Positions 18,297 through 27,941 are shown, counted from the stretch's first letter. The stretch is DNA of 64,000 bases from an uncultured Methanobacteriaceae archaeon (GCA_947259185.1 CAMYKT010000004.1:1-64000); one strand, 5' to 3'. Numbers and translations are program-made. The notes: a model not told the origin generated them from the sequence alone.

Positions 18297-18731
18297 CTAT
18301 TTGAGATTTTTATTCATTACTATTGCATTTTCTCCATCTTCATAATAAGCAGTAATTACTTTCTCTTCATTAAATCCCATACGTTGATAAAAATTTCGAG
18401 CCCCTTTATTTTCAGCCCTTACCTCTAATTTTATATTTTTCAATCCATACTTAGTAAATATATCCTTGGCCATATCCACCAGTTGACTTCCTACCTGTTT
18501 TCTGCGGTGATTCTTATCCACTGCCAGAGAAATAATATGTCCCTCATCTTCAAACCTAATCCAGAATATAATATAACCCTGTATTATATTATCTTGCTGG
18601 GCAACCAAAAACCCCGCCCCCAAATTATATATGTCTTTGAGTATACTTGGTGGATAAGGATCATCAAAAGACATTTCTTCGATTTCTAAAATCCTTTTAA
18701 GATCTGGAATTCTAAATTCCCTTATTATCAT
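18297..18731 (-). CDS. rimI: Ribosomal-protein-alanine N-acetyltransferase (GNAT)
   Basis: The 144-residue GNAT protein shows IREFRIPDL at the start, the acetyl-CoA loop motif HRRKQVGSQL and the C-terminal ENKGARNFYQRMGF typical of RimI. Family members acetylate protein N-termini; the archaeal enzyme has broad N-terminal acetyltransferase activity. Its Shine-Dalgarno GGAG is one half of a perfect palindrome that also serves the divergent UPF0146 gene. The two start codons are only 18 bases apart, so its promoter must lie in or beyond the neighbouring coding sequence. carA follows downstream. Confidence 0.92.
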   Translation of the reverse strand: MIIREFRIPDLKRILEIEEMSFDDPYPPSILKDIYNLGAGFLVAQQDNIIQGYIIFWIRFEDEGHIISLAVDKNHRRKQVGSQLVDMAKDIFTKYGLKNIKLEVRAENKGARNFYQRMGFNEEKVITAYYEDGENAIVMNKNLK

Positions 18732-18732
18732 T

Positions 18733-18748
18733 ATATCTCCGGAGATAT
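18733..18748. promoter_or_regulatory. Palindrome acting as Shine-Dalgarno for two divergent genes
   Basis: ATATCTCCGGAGATAT is a perfect 16-bp palindrome that fills most of the 18 bases between the ATG codons of rimI (minus, 18731) and the UPF0146 gene (plus, 18750). Each strand presents GGAG exactly five bases before its own ATG. The sequence can therefore initiate translation in both directions, and could also fold as RNA or bind a dimeric protein. Confidence 0.75.
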
Positions 18749-18749
18749 C

Positions 18750-19133
18750 ATGTGGAAAGATTTTGCAGTTTACATTACAAATAAATGCTCACCCTCTGAT
18801 AAAGTAGTGGAAGTGGGGGTGGGGAAATTTAATCAGGTTTCCAATTACTTGAAAGAACATTATAAAATGAATATTATTTTAACAGATATTAAACCTTCCC
18901 ATCAGGGTGTAGTGGAGGATGACATAACTAAACCCCAACAGAATCTATATGAAAATGCCAGGTTAATATATTCAATACGACCACCTGGCGAATTACACCA
19001 GCCTTTAATGGATATATCTGATAAAACAGGCGCTATTCTAATAATAAAACCACTGGCAAATGAGGATATCCTTACCAGTAAAAAAATGAGGTTGGTTAAT
19101 TACAATAAAGCTTTTTTTTATATCTATCCGTAA
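18750..19133 (+). CDS. UPF0146 family protein
   Basis: This 127-residue protein belongs to a small archaeal family of unknown function (UPF0146). It starts MWKDFAVYI, has the strand-turn VVEVGVGKFNQVSNYL (about 20-35) and a VVEDDITKP segment, then the conserved IYSIRPPGELHQPL. The layout resembles a truncated Rossmann-like methyltransferase fold: a glycine-rich turn and an acidic residue after the second strand (ILTDIKP). Whether it binds S-adenosylmethionine is not shown. It is divergent from rimI with overlapping translation signals, and no gene follows closely. Confidence 0.85.
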   Translation: MWKDFAVYITNKCSPSDKVVEVGVGKFNQVSNYLKEHYKMNIILTDIKPSHQGVVEDDITKPQQNLYENARLIYSIRPPGELHQPLMDISDKTGAILIIKPLANEDILTSKKMRLVNYNKAFFYIYP

Positions 19134-19426
19134 ATAAAAACATTTTACCAGACACTATTGTTTTTTAATTAAACTATACGTTAAAAATATTCATTAAATG
19201 AAGCAGATAATTAAATATGAAACAGAAAAATTCAGGAAAATATGTATTAATAATTAAATTTACATAAGTATTAATAGCGGGTTCAGGCAAATTATTAATA
19301 ACATATAAAAGGATTTATAGCATTGCCTCAATTAATAATAATGATAATTTATCCTTTAATTTAATTAATCCTAAGTTTAATGGGAGTGTATTTTTTTATT
19401 AGTACCGAATTAAAAAAGTGTTAGCT

Positions 19427-21946
19427 ATGAAATGGGAAAAAATGAATGTAAAAGAAGTATTAAATACTCTTAAAACCAGTTTTGATGGTTTGAGTATAGA
19501 TGAAGCCCGGTTACGACAGGAAAAATACGGGAAAAATGAACTGGTGGAAGAAGCAAAAGATGGTCCAGTTAAACTATTCTTAATGCAATTCATGGATATT
19601 TTAATTATCCTGTTGATACTGGCAGCTATAGCCGCATATTTTGTAGGGGATGAACTCGATGCAGTGGTAATTCTAGCAGTAGTACTATTAAATGCCGCTA
19701 TAGGATTCATACAGGAGTATCGGGCAGAAAAAGCTATGGAAAAACTGAAAGGTTTGATATCCAGTGAAGCAGTGGTTATAAGAGAGGGTCAAACCATGGA
19801 AATTCCCACTTCTGAATTAACCAGGGGAGATTTAGTGGTGATTGAAGAAGGGGATAACATACCTGCAGATATTCGTTTAATTGAAACTTCTGAATTACTT
19901 ATTGATGAATCATCTCTTACTGGAGAATCCGTCCCGGTTTTTAAAATCACTGAAATAGAAAATGAGGAAAATGAAAGGGAAGTAATGGGTTATATGGATT
20001 CCTATGTTGTTTCTGGCCGTGGAAAAGGTGTGGTAATAGAAATAGGAATGAATACCTCCATTGGTAAAATTGCAGAAATGATACAGGAGGAAGAAGGTAA
20101 AACCCCCCTCCAAGAAAAGATATCCAGTCTGGGAAAAAGTTTAGGTCTGATTGCCCTCGTGGTAAGTGCTGCGGTATTTATAATTGAATTTTTTAAAGGA
20201 AGTCCTCTGGTGGAGACATTCACCACCGCAGTATCCCTGGCAGTGGCTGCGGTTCCAGAAGGATTACCAGCCATTCTTACCCTTACCCTGGCTTTAGGAA
20301 TGCAGAGAATGGCTAAAACCAATGCAGTGGTAAGAAAACTTCTGGCAGTGGAAACTTTAGGTTCCTGTACTGTAATATGTACTGATAAAACCGGTACTCT
20401 TACATTAAACCGGATGGCCGTCAGGGATACCTGGCTTACGTCACCAGACAAGGCCCTTAAAATCTGTGCCTTATGTAATAATGCCCGTTTATCTGAAGGA
20501 AAGGTGATTGGAGATCCCACCGATGGGGCTATACTTTTGTATGCTGAAGAAGAAGAGTATTCCCCGGAGGAGCTTGAGAAAAAATATCCTCGAATTATGG
20601 AAATTCCATTGGATAGTACCCGAAAAAGAATGAGTACCATAAACCAGATGGATGATGAGACTTATCTGTTAACCAAAGGGGCCCCGGAAATAATATTGAA
20701 AAATTGTAAATGGATAGAAAAAGATGGCGATTTAGTGGAAATGAGGCCTCAAGATCAGGAAGAAATAATGGGCCTTCTAAATCAAATGACTAGCAATGCT
20801 TTAAGGGTTTTAGCACTTTCATACCGTAAAATCAGCCCTGATGAAAATTTAGAAGACAAAGAAAATCTGGAGAAAGATCTTATCTTCGTGGGGCTGGTGG
20901 GAATGATGGATCCTCCTCGCCAAGAAGCAGCTGATGCCATAGAAGTGTGTAAAAAAGCAGGTATAAGTGTGGTTATGATCACTGGAGACCATCGAGACAC
21001 GGCTGCTGCTATAGCCAGGGAGATTGGGGTCCTTGAAGATGGAGGAAGGGTTTTAACTGGACCTGAATTAGAAAAACTTAGTGAAAGTGAATTTGAAGAT
21101 ATAGTAGAAGAAGTAAAGGTCTATGCCCGGGTTTTTCCAGAACAAAAAGTGCGTATTGTAGAGGCCCTGCAAAATAAAGATAACGTAGTTTCCATGACTG
21201 GTGACGGAGTAAATGATGCTCCCGCATTGAAAAAAGCCGCTATAGGTGTTTCTATGGGAATAACAGGTACTGATGTTGCTAAAGAATCTTCAGATATGGT
21301 CTTGCAGGATGATAATTTTGCCACCATTGTCCACGCAGTTAAAGAGGGAAGGACCATCTTTGATAATATTAGAAGATTTGTTAAGTTTCAGATTTCAACC
21401 AATGTGGGGGCCATTCTGACCATTGTTTCAGCCTCAGTATTGAATCTCCCTATTCCATTCAGCCCTATCCAGATTTTATGGATAAATATAATAATGGATG
21501 GGCCTCCGGCTCAATCTTTAGGAGTGGAACCTGCGGAAAAAAATATCATGCTTCGTAAACCAGATAAGGAAAATATTTTGCCCCGTAAGAATTTGATTCG
21601 TATTATAATTGCAGGCCTGGTGATGGCAGTAGGGACACTGAGTTTGTATATATACCAGCTTTCTATAGGTGTAAGTGAAATTCAAGCTAGAACCGTTGCT
21701 TTTACTGTATTTGTCATGTTCCAAATATTCAATGTATTTAACTGCAAATCCAAAACTGGTTTTTCAAACCGTTTTTTAATAATTGCTATTGGTGCATCAT
21801 TTTTACTCCAATTAATGGTAATTTACGTGCCTTTTTTACAGGAAATATTCCGTACAACTGCTCTTTCCCTTGAAGACTGGGTTTTAATATTTGTGATATC
21901 CTCCCTGATTCTGGTTAGTGAAAAAATAGTGGAGAAATTTACATGA
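19427..21946 (+). CDS. P-type cation-transporting ATPase (P2, Ca2+-ATPase-like)
   Basis: The 839-residue protein has the N-terminal cation ATPase domain (DGLSIDEARLRQEKYGKN), paired transmembrane helices, the actuator motif LTGES, the ion-site helix AAVPEGLPA, the phosphorylation motif CTDKTGTLT (Asp near 320), TGDGVND and a C-terminal six-helix region. VPEGLP together with the C-terminal domain points to the P2 group that exports Ca2+, or in some members Na+/K+ or Mn2+. I chose ATG 19427; GTG 19418 lies within a possible AAGTG ribosome site. The stop codon overlaps the start of cbiJ as ATGA. The transported ion is not settled by sequence. Confidence 0.95.
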   Translation: MKWEKMNVKEVLNTLKTSFDGLSIDEARLRQEKYGKNELVEEAKDGPVKLFLMQFMDILIILLILAAIAAYFVGDELDAVVILAVVLLNAAIGFIQEYRAEKAMEKLKGLISSEAVVIREGQTMEIPTSELTRGDLVVIEEGDNIPADIRLIETSELLIDESSLTGESVPVFKITEIENEENEREVMGYMDSYVVSGRGKGVVIEIGMNTSIGKIAEMIQEEEGKTPLQEKISSLGKSLGLIALVVSAAVFIIEFFKGSPLVETFTTAVSLAVAAVPEGLPAILTLTLALGMQRMAKTNAVVRKLLAVETLGSCTVICTDKTGTLTLNRMAVRDTWLTSPDKALKICALCNNARLSEGKVIGDPTDGAILLYAEEEEYSPEELEKKYPRIMEIPLDSTRKRMSTINQMDDETYLLTKGAPEIILKNCKWIEKDGDLVEMRPQDQEEIMGLLNQMTSNALRVLALSYRKISPDENLEDKENLEKDLIFVGLVGMMDPPRQEAADAIEVCKKAGISVVMITGDHRDTAAAIAREIGVLEDGGRVLTGPELEKLSESEFEDIVEEVKVYARVFPEQKVRIVEALQNKDNVVSMTGDGVNDAPALKKAAIGVSMGITGTDVAKESSDMVLQDDNFATIVHAVKEGRTIFDNIRRFVKFQISTNVGAILTIVSASVLNLPIPFSPIQILWINIIMDGPPAQSLGVEPAEKNIMLRKPDKENILPRKNLIRIIIAGLVMAVGTLSLYIYQLSIGVSEIQARTVAFTVFVMFQIFNVFNCKSKTGFSNRFLIIAIGASFLLQLMVIYVPFLQEIFRTTALSLEDWVLIFVISSLILVSEKIVEKFT

Positions 21947-22716
21947 ATTTCCTGGTAATGTCTGGAACGAGAGACGCCTTTGAAATTATAAGTAAGCTTA
22001 ATGAAAATCCCCAACTACATATTACTGCCACAACCACCACCAGCTATGGATCTCAGATGGCAAAAGATGCCGGGGCCCATGAAGTAGTGCCTCGAGGCCT
22101 TAAAAAAGAGGAATTGGTAAATTTAATTTCTGAAAAAAAGATTGATGTTGTGATTGACGCCACCCATCCCTTTGCAGTGAAAGGCACCAGAAATGCAATA
22201 AGTGCATCTAAAGCTACAGGAATATATTATATCCGGTTTGAACGACCTCCTGTTAAAATCCAGGATAACCCTTTAATTATTAAGGTTTTATCATTTAAAG
22301 AAGCATCCAGGGTAGCTTCCACTATGACTAAAGGCAATATAATGCATCTGGCTGGTGTGTCCACATTAGGTGAGGTTCTATCCCACAATGACCCTGATAA
22401 GTTGTTTGTAAGGGTTTTACCTGTAATTGATTCTGTGGAAAAATGTTTAAAAATAGGCCTTAAACCACAACAGATAATAGCAATGCAGGGTACCTTCAGT
22501 AAAAATTTTAATAAAGCATTACTGGAGGAATACAAGATTTCACTGATAATCACTAAAGAAAGTGGGGAAGCCGGTGGAACTCCTTCTAAATTAGCTGCTG
22601 CACTGGAACTTGGTCTGAATGTGGTTATGATTATGCGGCCCCAGATTAAAGAACTTGAAGAAGAAAAAGTGGTCCATAGTATGGATGAGCTTTTAAATAT
22701 TCTTGATAATAACTAA
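21943..22716 (+). CDS. cbiJ: Cobalt-precorrin-6A reductase
   Basis: The 257-residue protein matches the CbiJ/CobK family: MNFLVMSGTRDA at the N-terminus, DATHPFA near 66-72, YYIRFERPP and the C-terminal ESGEAGGTPSKLAAA that closes the active site. It reduces cobalt-precorrin-6A with a nicotinamide cofactor in anaerobic corrin ring synthesis, which methanogens need for corrinoid methyltransferases. The start codon overlaps the P-type ATPase stop (ATGA), so the genes are translationally coupled although their functions differ. No other cobalamin gene is in the window. Confidence 0.93.
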   Translation: MNFLVMSGTRDAFEIISKLNENPQLHITATTTTSYGSQMAKDAGAHEVVPRGLKKEELVNLISEKKIDVVIDATHPFAVKGTRNAISASKATGIYYIRFERPPVKIQDNPLIIKVLSFKEASRVASTMTKGNIMHLAGVSTLGEVLSHNDPDKLFVRVLPVIDSVEKCLKIGLKPQQIIAMQGTFSKNFNKALLEEYKISLIITKESGEAGGTPSKLAAALELGLNVVMIMRPQIKELEEEKVVHSMDELLNILDNN

Positions 22717-22720
22717 ATTG

Positions 22721-22746
22721 TATCAAGTATTGTTTTTGATATTTTT
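22721..22746 (+). terminator. Hairpin with T tract after cbiJ
   Basis: TATCAA and TTGATA pair around a nine-base loop five bases after the cbiJ stop and run into TTTTT on the plus strand. It sits between convergent genes. Confidence 0.5.
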
Positions 22747-22762
22747 AAGTAGAATGAATTTT

Positions 22763-24172
22763 CTATTTTTTTCTAAAGGAAAATATCCCGATACCCAGCC
22801 AGAAGAAAAGCATTATAAGGCAAAATATAAGTACGATAACCGGGCCAAATTGGAATATTAAAGCTACAGAGGCTGCAGTAAAAATTCCCCCACCTACTAT
22901 TGGTTCAAAAAGTAATTGTTTATATCCAAACCCTTCCAGGGAAGGAGACTCATTATCCGGGTCTGCCAGTTTCATTAAAAGAATTCCAGTAGCAGTCATA
23001 CCCATAGATTGCCCGAAGTTTCCTGTACCCCGTTCAAACCAGTAACTGGGAATCATAAGAGGGGCCAAATAAATAAATGCAACCAGGTTCCAGGTTATAC
23101 CAACCAGGGCCAGAATAAAAAAAGGTATCAGATTTTCTCCAATAATACTCAGTGAAAGGGTAGCGATGGCACTGACAATTAACACGTCCAGTGAAAATCC
23201 CTGGATTCTTACAATTAAATCCCGGTCTAAAGTGCGGTAAATATCATATTTCTCCAGGAACATTTGCAGTATAATTCCACCGATCATGGCAAAAGGGAAA
23301 AGGGGGATAAATTCTAAAACATAGGTTCCAGTTGAAGGGCCCCAGGTTAAATTTTCCAGTAAAACCAGGGACTGTTGCATAAGATACCCCAATCCAATGG
23401 CCACTCCCACATAGGCAAAGTGTAGGGATAAGGGTTCTATAGACTCTGTTCTCGTAGTTAATTTACCTGCAGAAACTCTATTATCAAATTCAACAATTCC
23501 TGCCTGTTCTTTGAGAGATAGTTTCCGGACATTGGTAATAATTTCAGTTTTACCTTTTTTTACAGCGTAATTCATCAATATAATCCCCAAAATCACCCCA
23601 AAAATTAAACCTATAGTGGCCAGTCCCAGTGCTAAATCCGATCCACCTGCAAATCCTAATTCTTCAAATGTTCCAGCCATACCGGCTGCAGTACCATGCC
23701 CTCCCTCAAATCCAATTTCTATTAAAGCCCCCGCCATAGGATCCAGGGAAAATAAAGGTGTTAATATAAGCAGAGTAACCAGTATACCGAATACGTATTG
23801 TCCCCAGGCAATGGTTTGCCCATGGGCAATTTGTGGTCCGGCTATGCGCCAGATTTCACGGATATCTGGCAGTTTATTACCTAAAAACAAAGAAGCAAAT
23901 ATTATATTAATAAAAAGACCCGGTAAGGCGGCCCATACCAATAAAAATTCCTCGGGGAAAATTCCATTAGATAGAACTGAATTCCCAAACCCCAGCCATG
24001 TTATCAGATTTCCCAGAACTTCAGGGCCTAAAAAAAGGGCTAAGAAACCGCCAATAATTGAACTAGGTAAAAAAAGTTTTTGAAGTGGTCTAGACATTAT
24101 CCGGATCCACTTGCCGATAAGTAACACTAACCCCAGAATTAGAAAGCTTAGTGCAATCATGTTGGGTGCCAT
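22763..24172 (-). CDS. GltS-type sodium/glutamate symporter family protein
   Basis: The 469-residue protein is almost wholly hydrophobic, with about ten to twelve membrane segments in two repeats. The N-terminal half contains the glycine-rich GFEGGHGTAAGMAGTF, as in the GltS sodium:glutamate symporter family, and the C-terminal half contains GTGNFGQSMGMTATGILL, the inverted-repeat counterpart. GltS members import glutamate with sodium. Substrate in a methanogen is uncertain; it could import glutamate or a related dicarboxylate. It is a single gene, convergent with cbiJ, and lies 86 bases downstream of moeA on the same strand. Confidence 0.82.
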   Translation of the reverse strand: MAPNMIALSFLILGLVLLIGKWIRIMSRPLQKLFLPSSIIGGFLALFLGPEVLGNLITWLGFGNSVLSNGIFPEEFLLVWAALPGLFINIIFASLFLGNKLPDIREIWRIAGPQIAHGQTIAWGQYVFGILVTLLILTPLFSLDPMAGALIEIGFEGGHGTAAGMAGTFEELGFAGGSDLALGLATIGLIFGVILGIILMNYAVKKGKTEIITNVRKLSLKEQAGIVEFDNRVSAGKLTTRTESIEPLSLHFAYVGVAIGLGYLMQQSLVLLENLTWGPSTGTYVLEFIPLFPFAMIGGIILQMFLEKYDIYRTLDRDLIVRIQGFSLDVLIVSAIATLSLSIIGENLIPFFILALVGITWNLVAFIYLAPLMIPSYWFERGTGNFGQSMGMTATGILLMKLADPDNESPSLEGFGYKQLLFEPIVGGGIFTAASVALIFQFGPVIVLIFCLIMLFFWLGIGIFSFRKK

Positions 24173-24258
24173 GAAAAAAGATTCTATTTCATCTACTATA
24201 AAAAAAATATGATTCTAGATTGGGATTAAAATTTTAAAAGGATAAAAGGCATTCATTA

Positions 24259-25497
24259 TTAATGAATTATATCATCAAAGAAGGAAACCTCTACCAAATC
24301 ACCTTCAAGAATCATTTCAGTTGTTTTAGAAATTTTTATATACCCATCAGCTTCAGCTAAAGCAGTTATAGCTCCAGAATGCTTTAAAATAGGATTAACT
24401 TGGCCTTCTGATATCTTAACCAGCAAATATTCCATTCTACCCTGGGCAGAGTGAAATCTAGACGCCATGGGAAGTTTTATTTTGTCTGAAGGTTTGGAAT
24501 GGGCCACGTATCCTGAAAAATTCTTTAAATAGGGGGCCAGTAAAACATCAAGGACAATTAAAGCGGCAGTAGGATTTCCAGGAAGACCAATCACCATTTT
24601 ATTATTGACTTCCCCGATTATAGTGGGTTTACCTGGTTTTATTGAGATTCCATGAACCATTACTTCCCCTATATCATCCAATACCTCCCGCAATATATCT
24701 CCTGCCCCCGCAGAGGTTCCTCCTGAGGTGATTATTAAATCTGCATCCTCAAGGGAATGTTTAATTTCAGTTTTAAGGGCAGTGTATTCATCAGGGATTA
24801 TTCCTTTTAAAATAGGAGAGGTACCATAAGATTCCAGGGCGCTGAACAATGCAGAAGAATTCACATCATAAATTTTACCATATTCCAAATCGTCTTCCGG
24901 GAGAATAAGTTCATTTCCGGTGGAAATTACTGCCACTTTAAGCTTAGAGCGTACTTCCACTTCAGAATAGCCCAATGCCGATAAAACCCCGATTTTGTCC
25001 GGGCTTAAAATTGTCCCCTCTTTAAGTACCAGTTCCCCTTTTTTAATATCCGAACCCCTTACTGCAATGTATTGACCAGGGTATGAACTATTAATTAGTT
25101 CTATGTTCTCTTCATTTTTTTGGGAGAATTCCACCATTATAACTCCGTCAGCTCCAGGAGGTATAGGAGCCCCTGTAGTTATTTCACTGCAAAATCCCGT
25201 TTTTATTTCTTTTTGAGGAATACTACCTGCCCTGATTACTTCCAACAGTTTTAGTATAGCTGGATTTTCTTCAGTGGCACCAAATGTATCCTGAGATTTA
25301 ACAGCATAGCCATCCATAATAGCCCGGTCAAATGGAGGTAAATCCATATTAGCATGGATATCATGACTTAAAACTCTAAATAAAGCTTCATTTAAAGATA
25401 TTTTTTCAAATGAGGGCATATAAAGTCTCTCAAATATATTTTTTACCACATTATGTGCCTTTGAAACATCGATTATTTTTAAAAACTCGGTTCCCAT
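24259..25497 (-). CDS. moeA: Molybdopterin molybdotransferase
   Basis: The 412-residue protein has all MoeA segments: LPPFDRAIMDGYAV near 56-69, GAPIPPGADGVIM, VISTGNEL, the MPT-binding TSGGTSAGAGD near 254-264 and GLPGNPTAAL. It inserts molybdate or tungstate into adenylylated molybdopterin, needed in methanogens for formylmethanofuran dehydrogenase and, where present, formate dehydrogenase. The ATG has AGGAGAACTAAT upstream. It heads a possible two-gene unit with the GltS-type transporter and is divergent from eIF1A. No other molybdopterin genes are in the window. Confidence 0.95.
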   Translation of the reverse strand: MGTEFLKIIDVSKAHNVVKNIFERLYMPSFEKISLNEALFRVLSHDIHANMDLPPFDRAIMDGYAVKSQDTFGATEENPAILKLLEVIRAGSIPQKEIKTGFCSEITTGAPIPPGADGVIMVEFSQKNEENIELINSSYPGQYIAVRGSDIKKGELVLKEGTILSPDKIGVLSALGYSEVEVRSKLKVAVISTGNELILPEDDLEYGKIYDVNSSALFSALESYGTSPILKGIIPDEYTALKTEIKHSLEDADLIITSGGTSAGAGDILREVLDDIGEVMVHGISIKPGKPTIIGEVNNKMVIGLPGNPTAALIVLDVLLAPYLKNFSGYVAHSKPSDKIKLPMASRFHSAQGRMEYLLVKISEGQVNPILKHSGAITALAEADGYIKISKTTEMILEGDLVEVSFFDDIIH

Positions 25498-25667
25498 TAT
25501 TAGTTCTCCTGAAGTATGAATTTGCTACTAATTAGAAAAATTATCTGATATAATAGAGTAAATTTTCCTAAAGGCGGGATAAATTGAAATAACATCACGT
25601 TATATAAATCATTATATAAGTTAGGAATCTTATAATTATTAAATCCGTACTAACGTTGAATAGATTA

Positions 25668-25675
25668 TTTATATA
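25668..25675 (+). promoter_or_regulatory. TATA box upstream of eIF1A
   Basis: TTTATATA lies 31-38 bases before the TTG start. It matches the archaeal box exactly, but a start site 26 bases on would fall in the ribosome site. Upstream copies (TTATATAA near 25600-25607 and 25610-25620) may be the real promoter for the full leader. Confidence 0.4.
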
Positions 25676-25705
25676 AAAATTTTTATAAAATTAGGAGGAG
25701 AGTTT

Positions 25706-26005
25706 TTGAGTAGAGGATATGTACCCCAAGAACCAAGAAGAGTTAGAACACCGCGCAGAGGAGAAATTCCTGCTGTGGTAGAACAAATATTAGGGCATGG
25801 TAAGTTGAGAGTTCGTTGTACCGATGGAAAAATAAGACTGGGACGTATACCCGGGAAGATGAAAAAACGAATTTGGATCCGTGAAGGAGACGTGGTTCTG
25901 GTAAAACCATGGGAATTCCAAAGCGATGAAAAAGCAGATATTGTTTGGAGATATACTAGAAATGAAGCAAACTGGTTAGAAAAAAGAGGTTACTTAACCC
26001 TTTAA
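25706..26005 (+). CDS. eif1A: Translation initiation factor aIF-1A
   Basis: The 99-residue protein is a full-length aIF1A: a basic N-terminal tail (RRVRTPRRGEIPAV), then the S1/OB fold with CTDGKIRLGRIPGKMKKRIWIREGD and the WRYTRNEANWL tail. It binds the ribosomal A site during initiation and helps subunit joining. The start is TTG at 25706, with a strong AGGAGGAG five bases upstream; no ATG fits. It begins a cluster with RIO1 kinase and a KH protein that is conserved in archaea and relates to small-subunit assembly and initiation. Confidence 0.96.
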   Translation: MSRGYVPQEPRRVRTPRRGEIPAVVEQILGHGKLRVRCTDGKIRLGRIPGKMKKRIWIREGDVVLVKPWEFQSDEKADIVWRYTRNEANWLEKRGYLTL

Positions 26006-26198
26006 CCAATGAATCTTTTTTTCAATAATTCCGGGACTATTAAAATCAAATAGAATTCTTCATTTATTAAATTCATCATTAGTAACAATTTTATTCCTCA
26101 TGATGTAATTACAATCCCTGAATTACATATAATATTCTATTCACTTTTAAATGTGATATCTATTATTATTGTGATTAAATCTATAAGGAAACTATTAC

Positions 26199-26966
26199 AT
26201 GGACCCTAAAGTATCCCGAGCAGATCGAGACCTTAGAAAAATGCTCTCAGAAAAGCGCATTAAAAGTGTTGAAGATCGAACTGTGGGAAGTGAAATTTTT
26301 GACCAGCAGACTCTCAAAACCCTGTATAAAATGGCCAATAGTGGAAATTTGAACATTTTAAATGGAGCCATAAGTACAGGAAAAGAAGCCAATGTTTTAA
26401 AGGGGATTCATGAAGATGGCCATTTCCTAGCAGTTAAAATTTATCGTATCAATACTTCTGATTTTAAAAAGATGCAGTACTATATTCAGGGAGATCCTCG
26501 GTTTCGAGTTAGGACTACTAATAAACGACAATTAGTTTATGCCTGGGTTAATAAAGAATATAGAAATCTAAAACGTTCCTTGGAAGCAGGAATTATGGTT
26601 CCAGAACCTATTCTATCCCAAAATAATGTTCTGATTATGGAATTTATTGGGGATGAAGATGGCAATCCTGCCCCTATTTTAAGGAATAAAGCTCCTGAAA
26701 ATCCAGAAAAAGCATTTGAAAGTGTAGTAAAATCCATGAGAAAGTTATACCATGATGCTAAACTGGTTCATGGGGATTTATCTGGTTTTAATATTTTAAA
26801 TAACAATGAAGAAATGGTGATTATTGATATGTCCCAGTCGGTTGTGGTAGATCATCCCATATCCCGGGAACTTTTAGAAAGAGATATCGATAATATTATC
26901 CTTGATTTTAAAAAATTCGGTGTTTCCGCCTCCCATGACGAAGTGAAGCAGAAAATTTTAGGTTAA
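26199..26966 (+). CDS. rio1: RIO1-type serine protein kinase
   Basis: The 255-residue atypical kinase has the RIO signatures: STGKEANV in place of the usual P-loop, the catalytic loop VHGDLSGFNIL and the metal loop IIDMSQSV. RIO1 kinases/ATPases act in late maturation of the small ribosomal subunit. Length and motifs match archaeal Rio1. The ATG has an AAGGA element upstream. It lies between aIF1A and a KH protein of the Dim2/Pno1 type, which agrees with a ribosome-assembly role. Confidence 0.94.
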   Translation: MDPKVSRADRDLRKMLSEKRIKSVEDRTVGSEIFDQQTLKTLYKMANSGNLNILNGAISTGKEANVLKGIHEDGHFLAVKIYRINTSDFKKMQYYIQGDPRFRVRTTNKRQLVYAWVNKEYRNLKRSLEAGIMVPEPILSQNNVLIMEFIGDEDGNPAPILRNKAPENPEKAFESVVKSMRKLYHDAKLVHGDLSGFNILNNNEEMVIIDMSQSVVVDHPISRELLERDIDNIILDFKKFGVSASHDEVKQKILG

Positions 26967-27182
26967 ATCAAGAAAAATTTATAATGCTTTATTTACATAA
27001 TATATTCTGTGAATTGATTTAATAATCTAAAAAAGAGTTTAAAATCCATTTTAAGTAAATCTTAAATTTTATAAAAAAAATTATACTTTTTTAGCCCAAA
27101 CAAGGGCAGAAAAATGAAAATATGGTAAAATTAGTATTCATAAATTAATTAATAAACTAAAAATTTCATCGAGGTGAAAATT

Positions 27183-27749
27183 ATGCCCACCACAGAATAT
27201 CTTAAAATTCCCCGGGAACGAGTAGGAGTATTAATAGGGAAAAAAGGAGAAGTAAAGCAACATATAGAAAAATTAAGTCAAACTCAACTGGATATAGATA
27301 GTGAAGCTGGAAATGTCTCCATAACCCCTCAGGAAGAAATGGAAGATCCTTTATCTGCCTGGAAAACACGAAGTATTGTAAAGGCCATAGGTAGAGGTTT
27401 TAATCCAGAAATTTCTCTTCGGCTTCTGAATGATGACATGGCCCTGGTTGTAATCAAACTTAATGATTATGTAGGTAAGTCTAAAAAAGCTATTGCGCGA
27501 CAAAAAGGAAGAATAATTGGTAGAGATGGTCGAACTCGTCAAATCATTAAGGAAATGACTGATGTGGATATGTCCGTTTATGGAAAAACTGTTTCTTTAA
27601 TCGGAGATTTAGAAAGATTGATGATAGCTAAAGAAGCCGTGGAAATGATTTTAAATGGTTCCCGCCACAAATCAGTATATGCTTTCCTGGAAAAGAAAAA
27701 ACAGGACATGAAAATGAAGGCATTCCAGGAAACTATTCAATTAAAATAA
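27183..27749 (+). CDS. KH-domain RNA-binding protein (Dim2/Pno1-like)
   Basis: The 188-residue protein has two KH domains. The first shows RVGVLIGKKGEVKQHIE near 13-29 with a GxxG loop (GKKG), the second KGRIIGRDGRTRQIIKE with GRDG. It matches archaeal homologues of Dim2/Pno1, which bind 16S rRNA 3' regions during small-subunit maturation and work with RIO1. I chose ATG 27183, preceded by GAGGTGA; the GTG at 27174 is inside that ribosome site. It follows rio1 after about 215 bases that hold only A+T-rich sequence. Confidence 0.92.
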   Translation: MPTTEYLKIPRERVGVLIGKKGEVKQHIEKLSQTQLDIDSEAGNVSITPQEEMEDPLSAWKTRSIVKAIGRGFNPEISLRLLNDDMALVVIKLNDYVGKSKKAIARQKGRIIGRDGRTRQIIKEMTDVDMSVYGKTVSLIGDLERLMIAKEAVEMILNGSRHKSVYAFLEKKKQDMKMKAFQETIQLK

Positions 27750-27842
27750 TGTGAATAATGAACCATTAATTTAATTAGTTTTAAATGCAAGGATTTTAAT
27801 AGAGCTAATTAGTTAAGTATAAACAGATCTAATTGGTATACA

Positions 27843-27850
27843 TATATAAA
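27843..27850 (+). promoter_or_regulatory. TATA box candidate for top6BA
   Basis: TATATAAA lies about 95 bases before the TTG start of top6B. A transcript begun about 26 bases downstream would have a leader near 70 bases. A second A+T-rich element, TATATAAT, follows at about 27864. Confidence 0.4.
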
Positions 27851-27941
27851 AATTAATCACCCTATATAATATTTTTTTTTACTGGGAAAAGATTAGATCA
27901 GGGTTAATTATATATAATAAAAAAGAGTGAGGAGGGTAATT

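Noticed and set aside
20002..20640. A 212-codon minus-strand open frame
   Set aside because: It lies entirely inside the P-type ATPase gene opposite its conserved motifs, so it is a shadow frame.
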